Shown here: in pieces, positions 11,003-24,130 of the stretch
Numbering within the stretch: position 1 is the first letter of the stretch
Layout: each line of letters starts with the position of its first letter
From: Nelumbo lutea
Lineage: Eukaryota; Streptophyta; Magnoliopsida; Proteales; Nelumbonaceae
DNA length: 64,000 nt
Assembly (NCBI GenBank): GCA_022828595.1
Contig: JAKGHH010000003.1
Coordinates: forward strand, 102,137,583 to 102,201,582
Direction: 5' to 3'
Notes under the pieces: generated by a model
Seen by the model: the letters and a program-made list of their open reading frames with translations, nothing else
Told to the model about the DNA's origin: nothing
The model's database searches: none
Position numbers and translations under genes: made by a program

Positions 11003-12799
11003 GTTCATTATATGCCTTACTGCTTTTCATCCCAAAGTTTTTGGCATCCCAACTGGAAAATCATGTATGAAGTACTCAGATAAGAGAAATAGTTATCACT
11101 TTGGAAGACTCTTCTGTTGTCACAAATGATTCAACATTGAAAGCCATGTAGAACATGTAAAGTAAAATCTAAAAACCGAGTCTGAGTGTATAATTAATTA
11201 CCATTATCCATTTGTTGGAATAAGTGCCACTAAAAACTGAGTACTTATCTCGTGAGGGGAAGGGCACTTGTTACAATAATCCATTTTACCGAGCACTTTT
11301 TATGCGCCAATTCTTCCCCAGTGGCAGTCATGAATAACTTCGACAGGCATGTGCCATTACCAGCTGTGTTGGTTGGTATGTTTCATTTAGACAGCAAAAA
11401 ACATGGTATGATCAGGTGTTTGATCACACGCTAGTTAGGAGAGACGTTTTCTTCTTTCCTCGTTTTTTTTTTGGTGGGGTAGGACTTTGGAGTCGTAAGT
11501 TAGGAGAGACGTTTTCCCAACGCAACATTTATTTATCCCCTCTAATCTTGACTGGATTCTTGAAGCATGTTTCCCCGGTACCAACCATTTAGATTTTACA
11601 TGTCTATTCCAAGTTTAACCAGAAAACTTTGGAAAACAATATTTTTTTCTGGAAAGTGGAAATTATTCATTATTTGTTTTTTGTTTTCATTTTATTTGTA
11701 AATTGTAATTAAATACAGCTGACAGCTCTACTTCAAACTTAATAATATCGAGAGTTTTGAACGAAAACCACTCTAAATGTTAAACTAGTTTTAAAAACTT
11801 TGTACATGGAAGTGAACTTTTAAGGTCCATTGACTCCATTTGGTTTATAGGAAAAGGGGTCTAGAATGGCCCTTCCAATTTCAACTGTTTGATTGAGCAA
11901 AATCATCATCTATTTGTGAAATGACATTCCCTCATTCTCATTTAAACCAAACAGGCAAGGATATAGACCAACCATTCCGGTTCTGAGTGATACTGATTCC
12001 AACCCTGACTGCAAACCAAACAAACCCTAGTGCTTCAAAATTCAAATGCTATGGAAAGCTAAACTAAATTGAATCCGTTCAGCATGTCTTCCAACCGTAC
12101 CCCATTGGCGTCCTACCGGTGACAACATGACAGTACGCAAACAAGATGCATGGAATACCAATAGCATACTTTCACTGAATATCAGAAAAAGGATGATAAA
12201 CAACAGTAGGATAAGCATTCAAATGAAATTTGAACAGGTACTAATACTCAGTCAGAATAGCTTCGGGTGCAGTGCTCACAATCTTTGACGGTATTTCACA
12301 CTTTAACCAACTGAAAAATGAATTACAACTCCCCCTTCTTATTAGAATAGTGAAACGAAGAGTAATTCCGATTAAAAAAAACTACTCAATGGCCTACATC
12401 TCTCTAGTCCAATCCCACCTGAATTCAACTTTGAATAACTCTTCTTTTTATCACTAGTCTAAAAACAGTCCCGGTTTAGGAAAAGATTAACACAACCTAG
12501 GGTTTGTTTGTTGAGGTGACTATTTTGAGCTTAAATGTAAACCTCGCCAAGTGTCAATGAGAACGCTATGCATATTCTTTCGCCTTCTGCGATATTATGC
12601 TACTGATGCCAAGGGCTCAATTGATTCTTTCTCGGTATAAATATAGAATTGGCTATTGTGGAAGAGCTCATCATCCCTAGCAGTTCCAAGTTTTCTGACT
12701 GAACAAACCCATTATCACGCCACACGGGCCAACCCATGGCTCTAGAGAAATATAGCGCCTGGGCTATTCCATCTTGCCTGAAAATGGGAAAATGAATGT
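11003..12799. other. convergent spacer with the 3' UTRs of FYV7 (+) and PP4R2 (-)
   Basis: No coding region is supported. 11003-11240 is likely FYV7 3' UTR and the part after about 12260 likely PP4R2 3' UTR. A weak inverted-end element with TCCATTTGGTTTATAGG on the left and CAAACCAAACAAACCC on the right lies at about 11835-12028. It resembles the Tourist-like MITE at 25613-25840 but lacks a clear target-site duplication. Confidence 0.4.
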
Positions 12800-15700
12800 C
12801 TAGGAGCTCGTAGAGTCGAGATGTCCACTTGGCGGCATTGAAGACTCACTAGTTGGCTCAGATTCAGTGTTTGGCTCACTACTGTTTTCAGATGTTCCAT
12901 GGATCATCTCTTCTGCTGGCTCCACGTGAGTGTTCTTATTATCTTCATCAGCCTCCTCAGCCTCGGACATTTCTTCATCCTCACTACCTACCATAACTTG
13001 AACCCCATTTTGGATTTGGTTGGAATGCGGTTGGCTCCTTTCGACTCCTCCTTCAGGTTCTTCAGATTTTTGTGTAATCGTTGATGGATATGGATCGGTA
13101 GAAATTGATAGAGTTGAGGTCACCAGTAAATTCTGCAACACAGGAGAAGAAATCATATATGATGTTAACCCGGAATGCAATGTGTGTGGTGGGTGATGGT
13201 GTTGTATACAAATAGGTTTCATAATAAAGTCAAATGAGAGAGAATAGACTAATATGGTTTAATCACATGCATAGAGGACCATCTACAGTACCCTATAAGA
13301 AAAGGCATTCTTTTGCGATTTGAAAGGGCTAATGGGCTAGGGCAGACAAAAAAGAACATGGGTTTTAGTAATAAATAAATGAGTTCAGCGCTCCTAATTT
13401 CACAATGAATATGACACTAAACAGAATGGAGTGGTAAAACAAGAATCATATAGCCGACCCCATATAGATGGGACAAGGCTTCAAGGCTTAGATGATTATG
13501 ATGATGATAATGATGAATCAGGTCAAATAAGGCAATCCCCTATATGACCCCAACTATTTTTGCCACACGGAAGAATTGCGAGACAATTGATGGCCTAGCA
13601 GAAAGACCTATTGAATCAACCACCTATCCAATCCAGAGTCCACATTAGCCCTATACACAACCCTTGCAATATAGCATTGGCCAACCAAATATAATTATAT
13701 AAGTTTTCAACTTTTCTTAATATAATATGTTGCCCATAAAAAAAAAATCTTATTTTGAAAACTAGATATAGAAATTTAGCCCCAAAATAAATTTCTGATT
13801 CATTTAGGCTGTGTTTTTTAGTTTTTTGGTGGAAAATTTAGGCTGTGTTTGGTTTAAATGAAAATGTAGGGAAAGGAAGGGAAGTCTATACAAAGCTTGT
13901 ACAGGTTTCCCTACCTTTTCTTTCAAGCCAAACACAGCCATAGGGAAACTGACCAAATGACCTGATGATGCAGGTAGGCTGAGATTATATGCAGCAAATG
14001 CTCAAAGTTACTGGTTAGTTCCATTATCCAGTCTACATCTCCCAACTCTCAAGTCCCCAGATAGGGGAAGCAACATTGGGTAATGCCTTGTTAACAATGT
14101 AATCCTTTTACATAAAGATGAAACTTGGACTTTATAAGCAAAAAAAAATACTGTATAGCAAGATAAATTGTGATAAATGCCGCCTGTCCTATGTGCAAAT
14201 TATAGATCTATCACAAATTTACCAAGGTGCATGATGTCATGATGTTCACGACACCTCAGAAACAACATGACATAATGTCTGAACTCTGAAATGTACAGAA
14301 ATCCGCAGTTCTGCACCTTGTTCTCAATGTATTAAGACAATTCAGAATTGCATTGCCAAATCACCAGCTCAAGCATACAAGATTGAAATTTTTTTCAAAA
14401 GCATTGACAATTCTGAAGGAACTAGTTGTGATGAAGAATATTGGAGTAAAAATTGATCTTGGTTATTTAGATGGACATTACAAATGGCATCGGCTGGCAA
14501 TGATTTTTTGATCAACAAGATTTTCCCCAAATCAATTAGATCAACAAGGCTGCAGCTAAAAAAAATTCTAAATAAGAGGCACATGGGCAATTTGATGGTA
14601 TGCACTGAGGATAAAAGAAAGCTACCACATGAGGAATACGTTCATAAACATAGATAGCATAATTATTGATATATTACTGTTGAAATAGAATATAGAAGAG
14701 GCAAGGCATATTCTACCCATCAGGCCAGAGTCTATGAATTGACACTGAAGCATGTTTATTCCCCCAGCCGCCATCATCTTAAGATATACTTGGCAGTGGG
14801 ATGAAAATGAATTATGCCAGTTCATGACTTGCTTGTGGAATTGACTGAAACCAAATACTTAATCTAGCATACATATTTTCCCTTCAACTAAATTTTCCAA
14901 AACAGAGTACCAGGCCAAAGGATCCATAAAGATCCATGACTTGTAATACGTCGGGAAGGAAAAGTACCAATTTGCTTACATTATGGCTATAAAGGCATGC
15001 AGGGTGCCACAAAAGAGTTAAAAGTAATTGAAAAGTACTAACTCCTGTTGGCAAGGAAAAATGGAAACAATATCAAAATAAAGTCCCAAGGGGCATTATC
15101 AAAGCTACAACTACCCTTCTTGGAAAAGATAATAATCTATTGTAACCACTAGCATTTTATTTATATTATGAGATTGTTTCCCATAAACTGGTTAACCAGC
15201 AGCCACTTTAACACAAGGACTTGTGTTAATGTTCAGTTTTGGAGAAAGGAAAACATATAATCAAAAGAAGGATCAGAAGATAGATTCAAATTGCCAATAA
15301 TCACTCCAAGAAAAAAATTGTCTGCTAACAAACCTTTTCTAAAGCTAGAGCAAGTTTCGAGAGGTTCGGATATATACTTCTTGCAGCCAGGAGAATCTGC
15401 TCAACACCAAAACAAAAGGAAAAATAATTTCACTCGTACAATCACATTAAAAGTGTAAAATTTCTGAAAGCTAAAGCCTAAAGGATGACTAGCAGATAGA
15501 AATTCAGAAACTCTTAAAAGTACTAAAAATGCAACTCTAAAAAGGAAAAGAGAACAAAAACAAGATGAAAAAATGTGCAAAGATATCCACTGATTCGGAT
15601 AAGTGTAAATGAATTTTCTGGATGCTATGTTTCAAGGATATCCACTGATTCAAAAAAGTTTTTGGGATACGGCATGTGGATTCAACTTTTTTGTCTTCAA

Positions 15701-18700
15701 GGATATGTTTCAAGCTTTGTTTTAATCCCGTTGGAAAGGGAGAGAGACCTTTTGAAGTGAAGGATTGGAAGCGGATCAGGCTGATGGTATCTACTGGTTT
15801 TTATGTCGCAGTTTGGTTACATCTTTCTTCTCAGAGTTTTCTCTGGTCAGGTGTGTTGACTCTGGTGAAAGCTTATGGGAGAGGGTGGTTTACAAATATG
15901 TATTTTGGATATCTGAAGATGGGTAGTTTTGTTTCTGTTGCCGTTGTTTGGTGATATCTTATCAAACTCCTAGTTTGCATCCTTTTTTTTCCTTTAAATG
16001 AAATTTTATTTTACTTGTCAAAAAAATTCTAGATGCTATTTCAAAACCTAAATCAACTTCAACATCACACTTATGGCAACGTATATAATAGTGAAATTTC
16101 TTGTTGAATTCTTAACCATATAGAAGAAATAGCATGCAAATGTTGAAATCACCTCACAGAGTCTCTGAAGGGTAAATGGAGGACCTTCTACAAAGCTAAG
16201 AAGAGCTGCAAAATAGAACACTAACATGTATTACTTATTGAGAAACCAAGGGAAATATAAAGGGGAAAAAATATCGTTTACATTTAAACATTAAATATAA
16301 GCATGCAAAAAGCTTAAACTAATGGACTAAGACTAGCCCTAGACAATAAAACTTGCAAGCCCATAGAAGACCAAAGCACTTCTCTCTAATGCTTTATTTT
16401 TGACAGTTGGTGTGATGCTTTATTAGATGATAAAAGAAATGAATTAGTACATATATTACAAAGAATGCCAAGCATCCCTGTAATCAGATTTGGAAAAGCC
16501 ACCTACCTTAAGTTATGGTACTTTATTACAAATTGCCCAAAACAATTGTTCCCTATTTACCCCTTGTCTGGCCATGGCATCAACAAGGAAGTTAGCTCAT
16601 CTATAGGTCCATTAAAAGCTAGCTTCCAATTCCATTGCTAGAGCTCTTAATTCTTTAACATGAGCTTCGTTTGCTTCGTTATCAAGTTTACCACAACTTT
16701 TGAATCTCCCTCAACTACACTTTTCTTGACATTTAAGGATCTTCCCTATCTTAGGCATTGCAGCACTGCTAACAACTGTCCTTGGGGAAATTCCATTACC
16801 TATAGAGCCTGAATACAATGCCAATATGGATCCACCAAAAGGTCACCCTTTGTTGGTATAAAGTGGCTTATTCTCAGACACAAACCTGTGTTTTCATGTT
16901 TGTCAGCCTAAGGTTGTACTATCACACCAAGCAATGGGCCAATGGCCCCTCCAATATGGATCCGCCATTATCTTTAAAAATTCCTCACCATTGCCCAATG
17001 CTCCAAGATTTCCCAAACTGCAGCCATCAAAATTTAGTTCAAAAAAGCCTTCATTTGGCGCGATCCAATGCAAGGAAGCAGTATCCCTATGGAAAGAGGT
17101 AGTCACCACCATGATCAGGTATGGTCTTAACTCAGGTAATCGAATAAAATTTTGGGAACATTGGGTTGGGGACCCACCTCTGATGTACCAATTTCCCTCT
17201 TTGTTTGCTCTGTCAGACTTGAAAAATGAACTCGTCTCATCTTTCTTAGGTCCTTCAGAATCTACTTCTGCTTTTGGGTGAAACCTAGGCCTGAGAAGGG
17301 GAATTAGGGATATAGACTTAGGCTGCATTTTGGCTCTGTTAGCCATACTTGAAAATGTTTTCTTGGACCCTAATAAGGACATCAGATTTTGGACCCCTTT
17401 CTCCTCAGGTACTTTCTCTTGTGCTTCGTTTTTTGAGACCTGAACTCAGCCTATTGTTCCTCTTGGGTTGTCCTTCCCGGTTAAAGAAATTTGGAGCAAG
17501 ACCATTCTTCCTCAAGTTGGTAGTTTTTGTTGGGAAACTTTCCTGGAAAGAATTAACACAAATGACCTGCTTCAGAAAAAGAGACCCAATTCTTTTTTAC
17601 TTCCTAATTGGTGTACTCTTTGTAAAGTTGATGGGGAAACTGGTTACCACCTTACGGTTACTTGTTCGACAACTAAAACTGTATGTTAGTGGGCTTTCTC
17701 CCTCTTTGGGTGTATTTGGAATCCCCCATGAGCATCCAAAGTTTTTCTCCTTCGTTTTTCAGATGGCCTAAGAAGAGAGAGAAGATTATGTGGAGAAGCA
17801 TTAGGGCAGCAGTGTGTTGGTCCCTGTGGGAAGAAAGAAACTCACGAATTTTTTCAGACAAGGAAAGAACCCTAGAAAACTTATTTGATCTAATACTTTT
17901 AAGGGTAGCCCACTAGCTGAAATCTATGGAGCTGTTCTCAATTTATCCTGTGGCTGACTTGTTAAGAAATTGGAAAGAGATAGCTACCTCTGCCCAATGT
18001 AAGAGGACACTTAGCCCCTCTTGGTCCCCTCCTCCCTCTGGATTCATAAAACTGAATTTTGGTAGTAGCTCAAAGAATCCAGGGCCTTCTGGGATTGGGG
18101 GAGTGTTCAGGAATGAGGATGGGATTATTACTGCCATGTTTTCAGGCCCAATTGGCGAAGGAGACTCTCTTAGGGCTGAGATTCTTGCAGCTCTGGAAGG
18201 AATCCAAAGAGCAAGAGAAATGAACATCAGGCGTTTGGTCCTTGAAGGTGACTCGGAGGTGGTGATTAGATGGCTAAAGGAAGAAGACATCGGTTTGTGG
18301 AGCTATAACAATGAAAGGAAAAAAATTCAATTGGTTGAGTAGGGACATTGAGGTGCAATACAGCTGGGTGAAGAGAATTGCTAACTCATTTGCTAACTCT
18401 GTTTTGGGCTAATTTTTAACTTTCTTCCAATGTATTCTATTGGTGAAGAGTTAAGACATTTTACCTCCCCACTTTGTAATTAAAGTTTCACAAGGCTTCA
18501 CATCATTAATAAAGTTTTTTGTTACTGATAAAAGAAAAAGAGGTAGTCACCACCACCCTCTATCTTCAATAGAAAAGAGATCAAAGATCTTCAATGTTTT
18601 GATCCGACATACCACTTTCACTAGGATGCTTTTCATAATCGCTTCCCTAGTTCTTTCTTTCTCCTTAACTAGTCTAGCATTCCCTTATTCCCATATCATC

Positions 18701-21700
18701 CATAATGATGCAGCTTTAGTGCATCCATACATTTTTAAGGCAAAAATAAAATTTTATTCAAACGGAAAAAAAAAAAAAACTGAATACAACCTAAAGGCAG
18801 GTGTTAAGATAACACCTCCAAAACCCAAACTACTTCTACCAACCACCAAGAACAACAAAAGACATGGAGACATAACAAGAGAAAACACCACTCTTACACA
18901 ACAATTGCAACAACAAAACGATGCAGATGCTAGGCACAGGTCAATCTTTCACCTCACCAAACTCTTTTGAGCCTCCCTCATCCCAAATTTCTCCCCCTAA
19001 CTCTTCAGGGACCTTTCTCAAGCTTTCTTCTTTCCTCTTCCTCTTGTATGCTTCAAAGGCTCTTCACACAATGTTCTCTGCCTCCTAAGAACAAGCCCAA
19101 AGATTTACCAATTTCCACTTCTTTGTCAACTAGCGTCTTCATGTCCACGCTACCTTTCTCCACTTCCTTTTCCTCCAACATCACCTTAAGAGAAACCTCC
19201 TCTTTCAAAGCAGACTCATCCCTAACAGCTTTTTCTAACAAGTCAGACTTATTCGACTCTTCCCATTAAGAGTCAACCTGAAGAGAATTCTTTCTAACCC
19301 CCTTGGATGAGAGGGAAGATTCCGGGCAGGGTTCTCAAAGCCTAGAGATCTAAGTTTAACCCCTCTTCTTTTATAAATCCTTTTATACTTATTTGTCAGC
19401 CCAGTTCCCACCAAACCCTCCTTTAGACTTGAAAAAAACTTCATAACATGAACCACATTTAGCTTGCTTGAAGTTCTGATCATCTTTGGGGTCTTCAAAA
19501 CATCACTGCTTCCCATCACACTCGTCTCCTTGCCCCTACAGCCCAAGTCAACTCTTAATCTTCCAACAACCACCTCAGAAACCAAATAACAAGCATCAAT
19601 CCTATGAAACGCATCTTGACTTAAGCTATCTAAGTCAAAACCCTGCTTGCCCTCAACTTCTATTAAGCCACCTCCCTCCTCTCATTCCTTGGTTTTGTCG
19701 TCCACCTCCTCTACCACCACCTCCACCCTAGCTTTATCACGTTCCTTGCTCTCAATTCCCTCTTCGGAATTCCCTCCAAGAAACCAGTAACAAAACCCCT
19801 ACTTTCCTAGCTTACCTCCGAGCACGAAGAAATGGGGCTCAGATCTTTCTTCCCTTCCACAAGTTCGAGCGCCAAAGCATTGGACATGACCTCGCCCAGC
19901 TTACCTTGAGGAGGCTTCTTAGAGATCGAGATCGAAAAATCATCACAATTGATCGAGAAAAGCCCAAGTGTTCAAACATTAGAAGCATCAGCCACCAACA
20001 AGCCAACATTCCAAGCTTTCCTATCAAACCTATAAGCTGCCCATCTCCTTCTATTAAATCTTTTCTCGATTCTCCCCCTTCAAATTCCCAATATACCTTT
20101 ACCTAAGTCACGGTCCCCACACCTCTTAAAATTATTTCAATTCTTTCTTTATACACGAGTCCCGCCCTTAATCTTCTCCAATTCCTTTCTCGATAAGGAG
20201 TTATCGACCTTATTGGAATCGACCCCCTGCTTAAAATCTCCCATGTGTCCCTTCCCAACTAAGGGCTTATCGGCTCCCAACTACATGATTGCAGTTTGCC
20301 TCTTTTCATTGATAAGAGAAAGGAAAAGGCTTTAAAGGATTCAAGATCAGCTGGGGCGCTCCACCTACAATCAAAGAGCCACTTGCAAATACTAGCTGCA
20401 AATTGAAGGGTATGATCTTTTTTGCAACATCTCACAGGTGTTAATCTTTTACTAGTACACCTCAAGGTTCAAAGTATCAACACATATCGGCCGATACGTA
20501 TCGTTCCGGGACTTCCCCGATACGCTCCTACAGTGGGTGTTTCAAGGTTCTGATCGGTTCAGGGGGTGGAGGAGCCTTAAACCGGCCCCCTGAACCGGTT
20601 TTGAAAAAAAAAAAAAAAGTATAAAAAACAGTATTGATATCGCCCGATACGCCGATAGAGGCATATCGGGTGTATTGGTATTTTGAACCTTGGTACACCT
20701 CCCAAATTTTCTCATCCAGAAACATCCAAGACAAGCACTTTTTTCTATGCTAACCACAAAATTGTAGTAATCTTGCATGAAGAAATAATTTAAATTTTCA
20801 AAAATTACATTGTTACAGTAACATATGCCCATATCCAAAAGCTCAAGGTCACACAGTGAGCACATGATTCTACTGTGTCCCAAGCCCAACAAAACTCTGA
20901 AAATCAAATGAAGCTCTATATCATTTAGCTCAGCTCAAACCATACTAAATGACCAAGTCCATTTATCATAGATGCGGAAAAAGGAAGAAGAAGAAGAAGA
21001 TGCAATTCACAAAACAAGCAGCACATGGATGGGCTCAGAATAAAATGTGAAGATATACTCATTTTGAATTACAAAAACAACAAATAAGATTAAAAAATAT
21101 GTTTTTTTGTGCCTGTATATACTAGGAAGCTCAAACCCAATTGATAATTCAAGAGAAGTTATTTAACAAGCTAAAGAAAGTAAATTGGAGAAAAAAAAAA
21201 GAGGGATGTAGCAATGACAAAGTAGTAGTACACACAACAAACATGTAAATGTAATGGTGTGATAACATCCTAACATGCTTTATGGCCACTTAGAAAAGGC
21301 ATGTATGTACTAAATTGCCCTTAACCCCTTAATACAGTTATATTTCAAAATTAATCCAACAAAATGCATATGATATACCTTAGAGCATCACATAAATGGT
21401 TAAAAAACAGCATGATGAATACCTTCATCCAGCCTTTTTACCAACTCTATGTATGTTTCTCCTAATGAAGAATTCTGTTGATCAGTAGACATCTCTGCTT
21501 CAGGATACTCTGCTAGGACCTTTATCATCAATTTGAAAATTGAAACTAAGAATTCGAATAACTGAGACAATTTGTTTAGACACACACTAATGTCCTTGCC
21601 ATTCACAAAGTAACTAGAGACTACATGCTGGCATACCTCCCCATACCTGCTTCAACTGAAAGGATAACAAGTTTTTTAACACATCCCAATCATGCCTGGT

Positions 21701-23210
21701 AGACAAAATAAGCAACATAAGTACTTTCTGGCATCATCAAGTCCAGGTCTGATGTAAACATTTAAAAATGAACTTCCACTAAGAAATCAGAAAAATTCCT
21801 AGAAAACAAATATAACACACAAATACTATGGAAAGTATATCTGCCAATATAACCTGTCCATGTCTTATGTCTATAATCCTAGATACCTGTACAAGGGCGT
21901 CATATCGTGTTGGATACTTCAATTTTTAGTTTAAATTTCATATCGGTTACCACCAGATAAGACATTTCTTACATGTGCAAAGTACCACATCAGAAACCAA
22001 ACCACGGAAACAAACATTAGCCAATCAGGGAAATGCATTTAAATGTTATTGATTTATTTATGTAGTGATGCCATAATACTAGTCCTATATATTAGCATGT
22101 AATCATCCAAAACAAAGTTCTGTGAGATGGTGAGAAATCTAATAAATGCCGAACTTTGATGTAATATATAGGTCACATCTTGAACATTTCTTTGACCAAA
22201 AATCAGGAAAGCAATCACAACTACATGACCAATTATACTTCTCAGAGGCCTAGAAATGCAAGATAGCAGTTTTTGTTCTTTTTTATGTTCCTATTTTGGC
22301 CAGGAATAGGGGGCAGTGCATATGGTTAAATCTCTCCAAACAAACTGATTATGGGGAAGCGGCGGCACTTTCACATGGTACACCAACCAAGCCCACTCTT
22401 ATGGAACATGAAGTACTAATACATGTCTAAATGGATATGCCCCCTTGACTATGCAAACCAACATTAGAACTCCAAACAGTGAGTCAATTATCTGCAGACA
22501 AGCAGCACATATCGAAGTACCAAGATTCAAAACATGAGTTAGAGAATATGACAACATACCAAAACTTTCCTGTTGCTGCAATTACTTCCAGTATGGATCT
22601 AACTTCTTCAACACTGATCTCATGCTTCCTTTCAGCATCACTGAAAGTTGACAAAACATGCCAGGGATTAAAACAACTTTGAGGAACTATCACATCAGTC
22701 TAAAACACTGAAGGCATCCGGTTAAAATATAGTACCATTTAAAGGTTTGCTTTAAAAAAAAATGTAGAAAATATGCAATAAGAAAAGGAGAATAAGAAAG
22801 GACACATCCCCTTTAATTTTGATTAATATTTGTATACCATTTGGGGGGGGGGGACTTATATAGGCTAAACGAGCACGTGTAGCCAATAGAAAATTGTAGC
22901 ATTCATATTCATTTCCAAGAAGCGTCACAAACAAACTTCTTTATGTAGATTTTCTTATAATGAAAGCATTGTGCATTACAGATAATCCTTCCACAGTATT
23001 ACACATGACAAGCAAGGATTCAGAGAATCATTTTGAATTTAAATCCAGTGACGGTACAAGAGAAATAAAGGGGTAGAAGAAATAACAACAACCAAAAAGT
23101 AGCATGTACCCATGATTTAAGATCTGTGGATCCAGATTTTCTTGGTGTTGATCGACAGCATTGGAAGAAAATGATGAGGCTTGTGAATTTTCTGCTGATG
23201 TCATCTCCAT
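12800..23210 (-). CDS. PP4R2: protein phosphatase 4 regulatory subunit 2 (PP4R2)
   Basis: Seven coding exons on the minus strand: 23210-23110, 22640-22560, 21695-21647, 21519-21423, 16205-16153, 15396-15334 and 13132-12800. All junctions are GT-AG and in phase, giving 258 residues. The conserved PPP4R2 core spans about residues 35-150: ISVEEVRSILEVIAATGKFW, HDWDVLKNLLSFQLKQV, GETYIELVKRLDEALLSF, VEGPPFTLQRLCEILLAA and SIYPNLSKLALALEK. The C-terminal 110 residues are acidic and Ser-rich (SEDEEMSEAEEADEDN) and probably disordered. In animals this subunit links the PP4 catalytic subunit with PP4R3 in DNA-damage and splicing-related dephosphorylation. That role is inferred here. A 5' UTR exon (25048 to about 25200) precedes the ATG exon. 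The first Met of an MEM pair was chosen; no ATG precedes it in frame in this exon. Intron 4 (16206-21422) is inflated by L1 pieces. Confidence 0.9.
13225..13520 (+). mobile_element. RTE-type LINE 3' end in the last PP4R2 intron
   Basis: The start translates in part as MRENRLIWFNHMHRGPST, the end of the RTE reverse-transcriptase protein (family form RLRWFGHVQRRP). The 3' terminus follows, with AGCCGACCCCATATAGATGG and a run of GATGATGAT. It is antisense to PP4R2 and broken by stops and frameshifts. Confidence 0.65.
13841..13939. mobile_element. 99-bp MITE-like inverted repeat in the last PP4R2 intron
   Basis: The left end GGCTGTGTTTGGTTTAAATG pairs with the right end read in reverse, GGCTGTGTTTGGCTTGAAAG. 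Nearly the whole element can fold back. No clean target-site duplication. A related sequence lies at 50314-50413. Confidence 0.6.
15635..16026 (+). mobile_element. LINE-derived insertion with target-site duplication in PP4R2
   Basis: Similar sequences TTCTGGATGCTATGTTTCAA (about 15615-15634) and TTCTAGATGCTATTTCAA (about 16027-16044) flank it. The right end shows a LINE-like tail AAATGAAATTTTATTTTACT ending in a short A run. The body has no recognisable domain. It is antisense to PP4R2. Confidence 0.5.
16390..18737 (-). mobile_element. L1-type LINE remnant, split by a later L1
   Basis: Two minus-strand pieces, 16390-17111 and 18537-18737, were once contiguous. The right piece translates in part as LVKEKERTREAIMKSIL and resembles the region after the zinc motif of ORF2. 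The left piece carries RNase H sequence (LNFDGCSLGN near 17030). The insertion of 17112-18536 separates them exactly at its 19-bp duplication. Stops and frameshifts throughout. Same strand as PP4R2, inside its intron 4. Confidence 0.6.
17112..18536 (+). mobile_element. 5'-truncated L1-type LINE, 1425 bp, inserted in an older L1
   Basis: A perfect 19-bp target-site duplication AAAGAGGTAGTCACCACCA lies at 17093-17111 and 18537-18555. The insert begins inside ORF2 (GNRIKFWEHWVGDPPLMYQF, then LKNELVSSFLGPSES). It continues through a zinc-binding region (NWCTLCKVDGETGYHL near 17610) and RNase H (18020-18340; NPGPSGIGGV, GEGDSLRAEILAALEG, LEGDSEVVIRWLKEE). It ends with the L1 tail GTTACTGATAAAAGAAA. 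Protein similarity shows it is the same L1 family as 4101-9615. It is broken by frameshifts and lies antisense in PP4R2 intron 4. Confidence 0.82.
18738..20454 (-). mobile_element. LINE remnant carrying ORF1 sequence
   Basis: On the minus strand, parts near 20020-19840 (FSRSIVMIFRSRSLRSLL) and 19585-19240 look like a broken plant LINE ORF1. The 3' side (18780-18735) ends with GTTTGAATAAAATTTTATTT, a poly(A)-signal-like tail. ORF2 is missing, so this is either an internally deleted copy or a composite of two insertions. It fills part of PP4R2 intron 4. The ORF1 assignment is tentative. Confidence 0.45.
20463..20692. mobile_element. hAT-type MITE, 230 bp, in PP4R2 intron 4
   Basis: A perfect 8-bp target-site duplication GTACACCT lies at 20455-20462 and 20693-20700. 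The inverted ends are CAAGGTTCAAAGTATC on the left and, from the right, CAAGGTTCAAAATACC. Inside are CCGATACG and ATATCGG words and a central A run. A second, more decayed copy is at about 59264-59503. Confidence 0.85.
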
Positions 23211-23792
23211 CAATTGCGCTTTCTCAACCTGCACAGGCAGAGGATATTTATAGATAAGGTAGATATAAGAATATACTCATATAATCCAAATAGATTTTCT
23301 TAGAAAGAACGTTATGGTTAAGTAATGAAAAATGGTTGAATAACCAACATCACCATTGTTTTTCTTAAACCCATACCCTAGCATATTAATAGCCTTAGCA
23401 GCCTTTGTTTTAAGATCCTACTACTTTTATATAGAGAATTGTAAATGTAGGAAATAAAGATTGGTAACGGGGAAAAAGTAGACTAAGATTTTTCCACAAG
23501 CAAAGCATGATGGCTTCTTAGGACCCAAAAATATTAAAAAGGGCAGCCCAGTGCATGAGACTCCCGCCAATGCAGGGTCTTAGGACCCAAAAATATTACT
23601 AAACTAAAATTACAACACAACCATAAAGAAATGAAGTGCTGCTAGCAAACGCAGCCATTGGTAGAGAGGGAGGAGATGAGAATCCAACCAAAACATTAAC
23701 CTACCTTTGAGAAGTCAAATTTCAAAAGTAGACTGTATAGTATCCGAGTAAAAAAACAAACAAGAAAAGGCAATAAACAAATCAAGCATGTA

Positions 23793-24130
23793 GGCTGCAT
23801 TTGGAAGCGATGTAAAACGTCATCAATGTAAAGTTTACGCCAGTTCGGTTTTGTTGTCGTTTGGATGGAGTGTAAAACAAGATCGATGAAAACTCCACTC
23901 CGGTTTAGATTTGTTAGTGTTTGGATGGAGTGGAGTTTACGTTGTAAATAGATGTAAAACCTCATCAAAGGTAAAGTTTTACATCGATTATCAATGTAAA
24001 CACTACATCAATTAAATCGATGTAAAAACACCATGCTTTTCTCCACGCTTTTAGAAGCTCAATGGTATTTTTTTTGCGGTTAGGTGTAAAACCTCATTGA
24101 TGAACTTTTACATCGCTTCCAAACGCAGCC
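23793..24130. mobile_element. PIF/Harbinger-like MITE, 338 bp, in PP4R2 intron 1
   Basis: The ends GGCTGCATTTGGAAGCGATG on the left and, from the right, GGCTGCGTTTGGAAGCGATG are almost identical. GTA is duplicated on both sides (23790-23792 and 24131-24133). The arms repeat GATGTAAAAC and GTTTGGATGGAGTG words, and the latter is duplicated in direct orientation (about 23860 and 23920). No transposase is encoded. GTA is not the usual TWA target of this superfamily, so the superfamily call is tentative. Confidence 0.7.
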
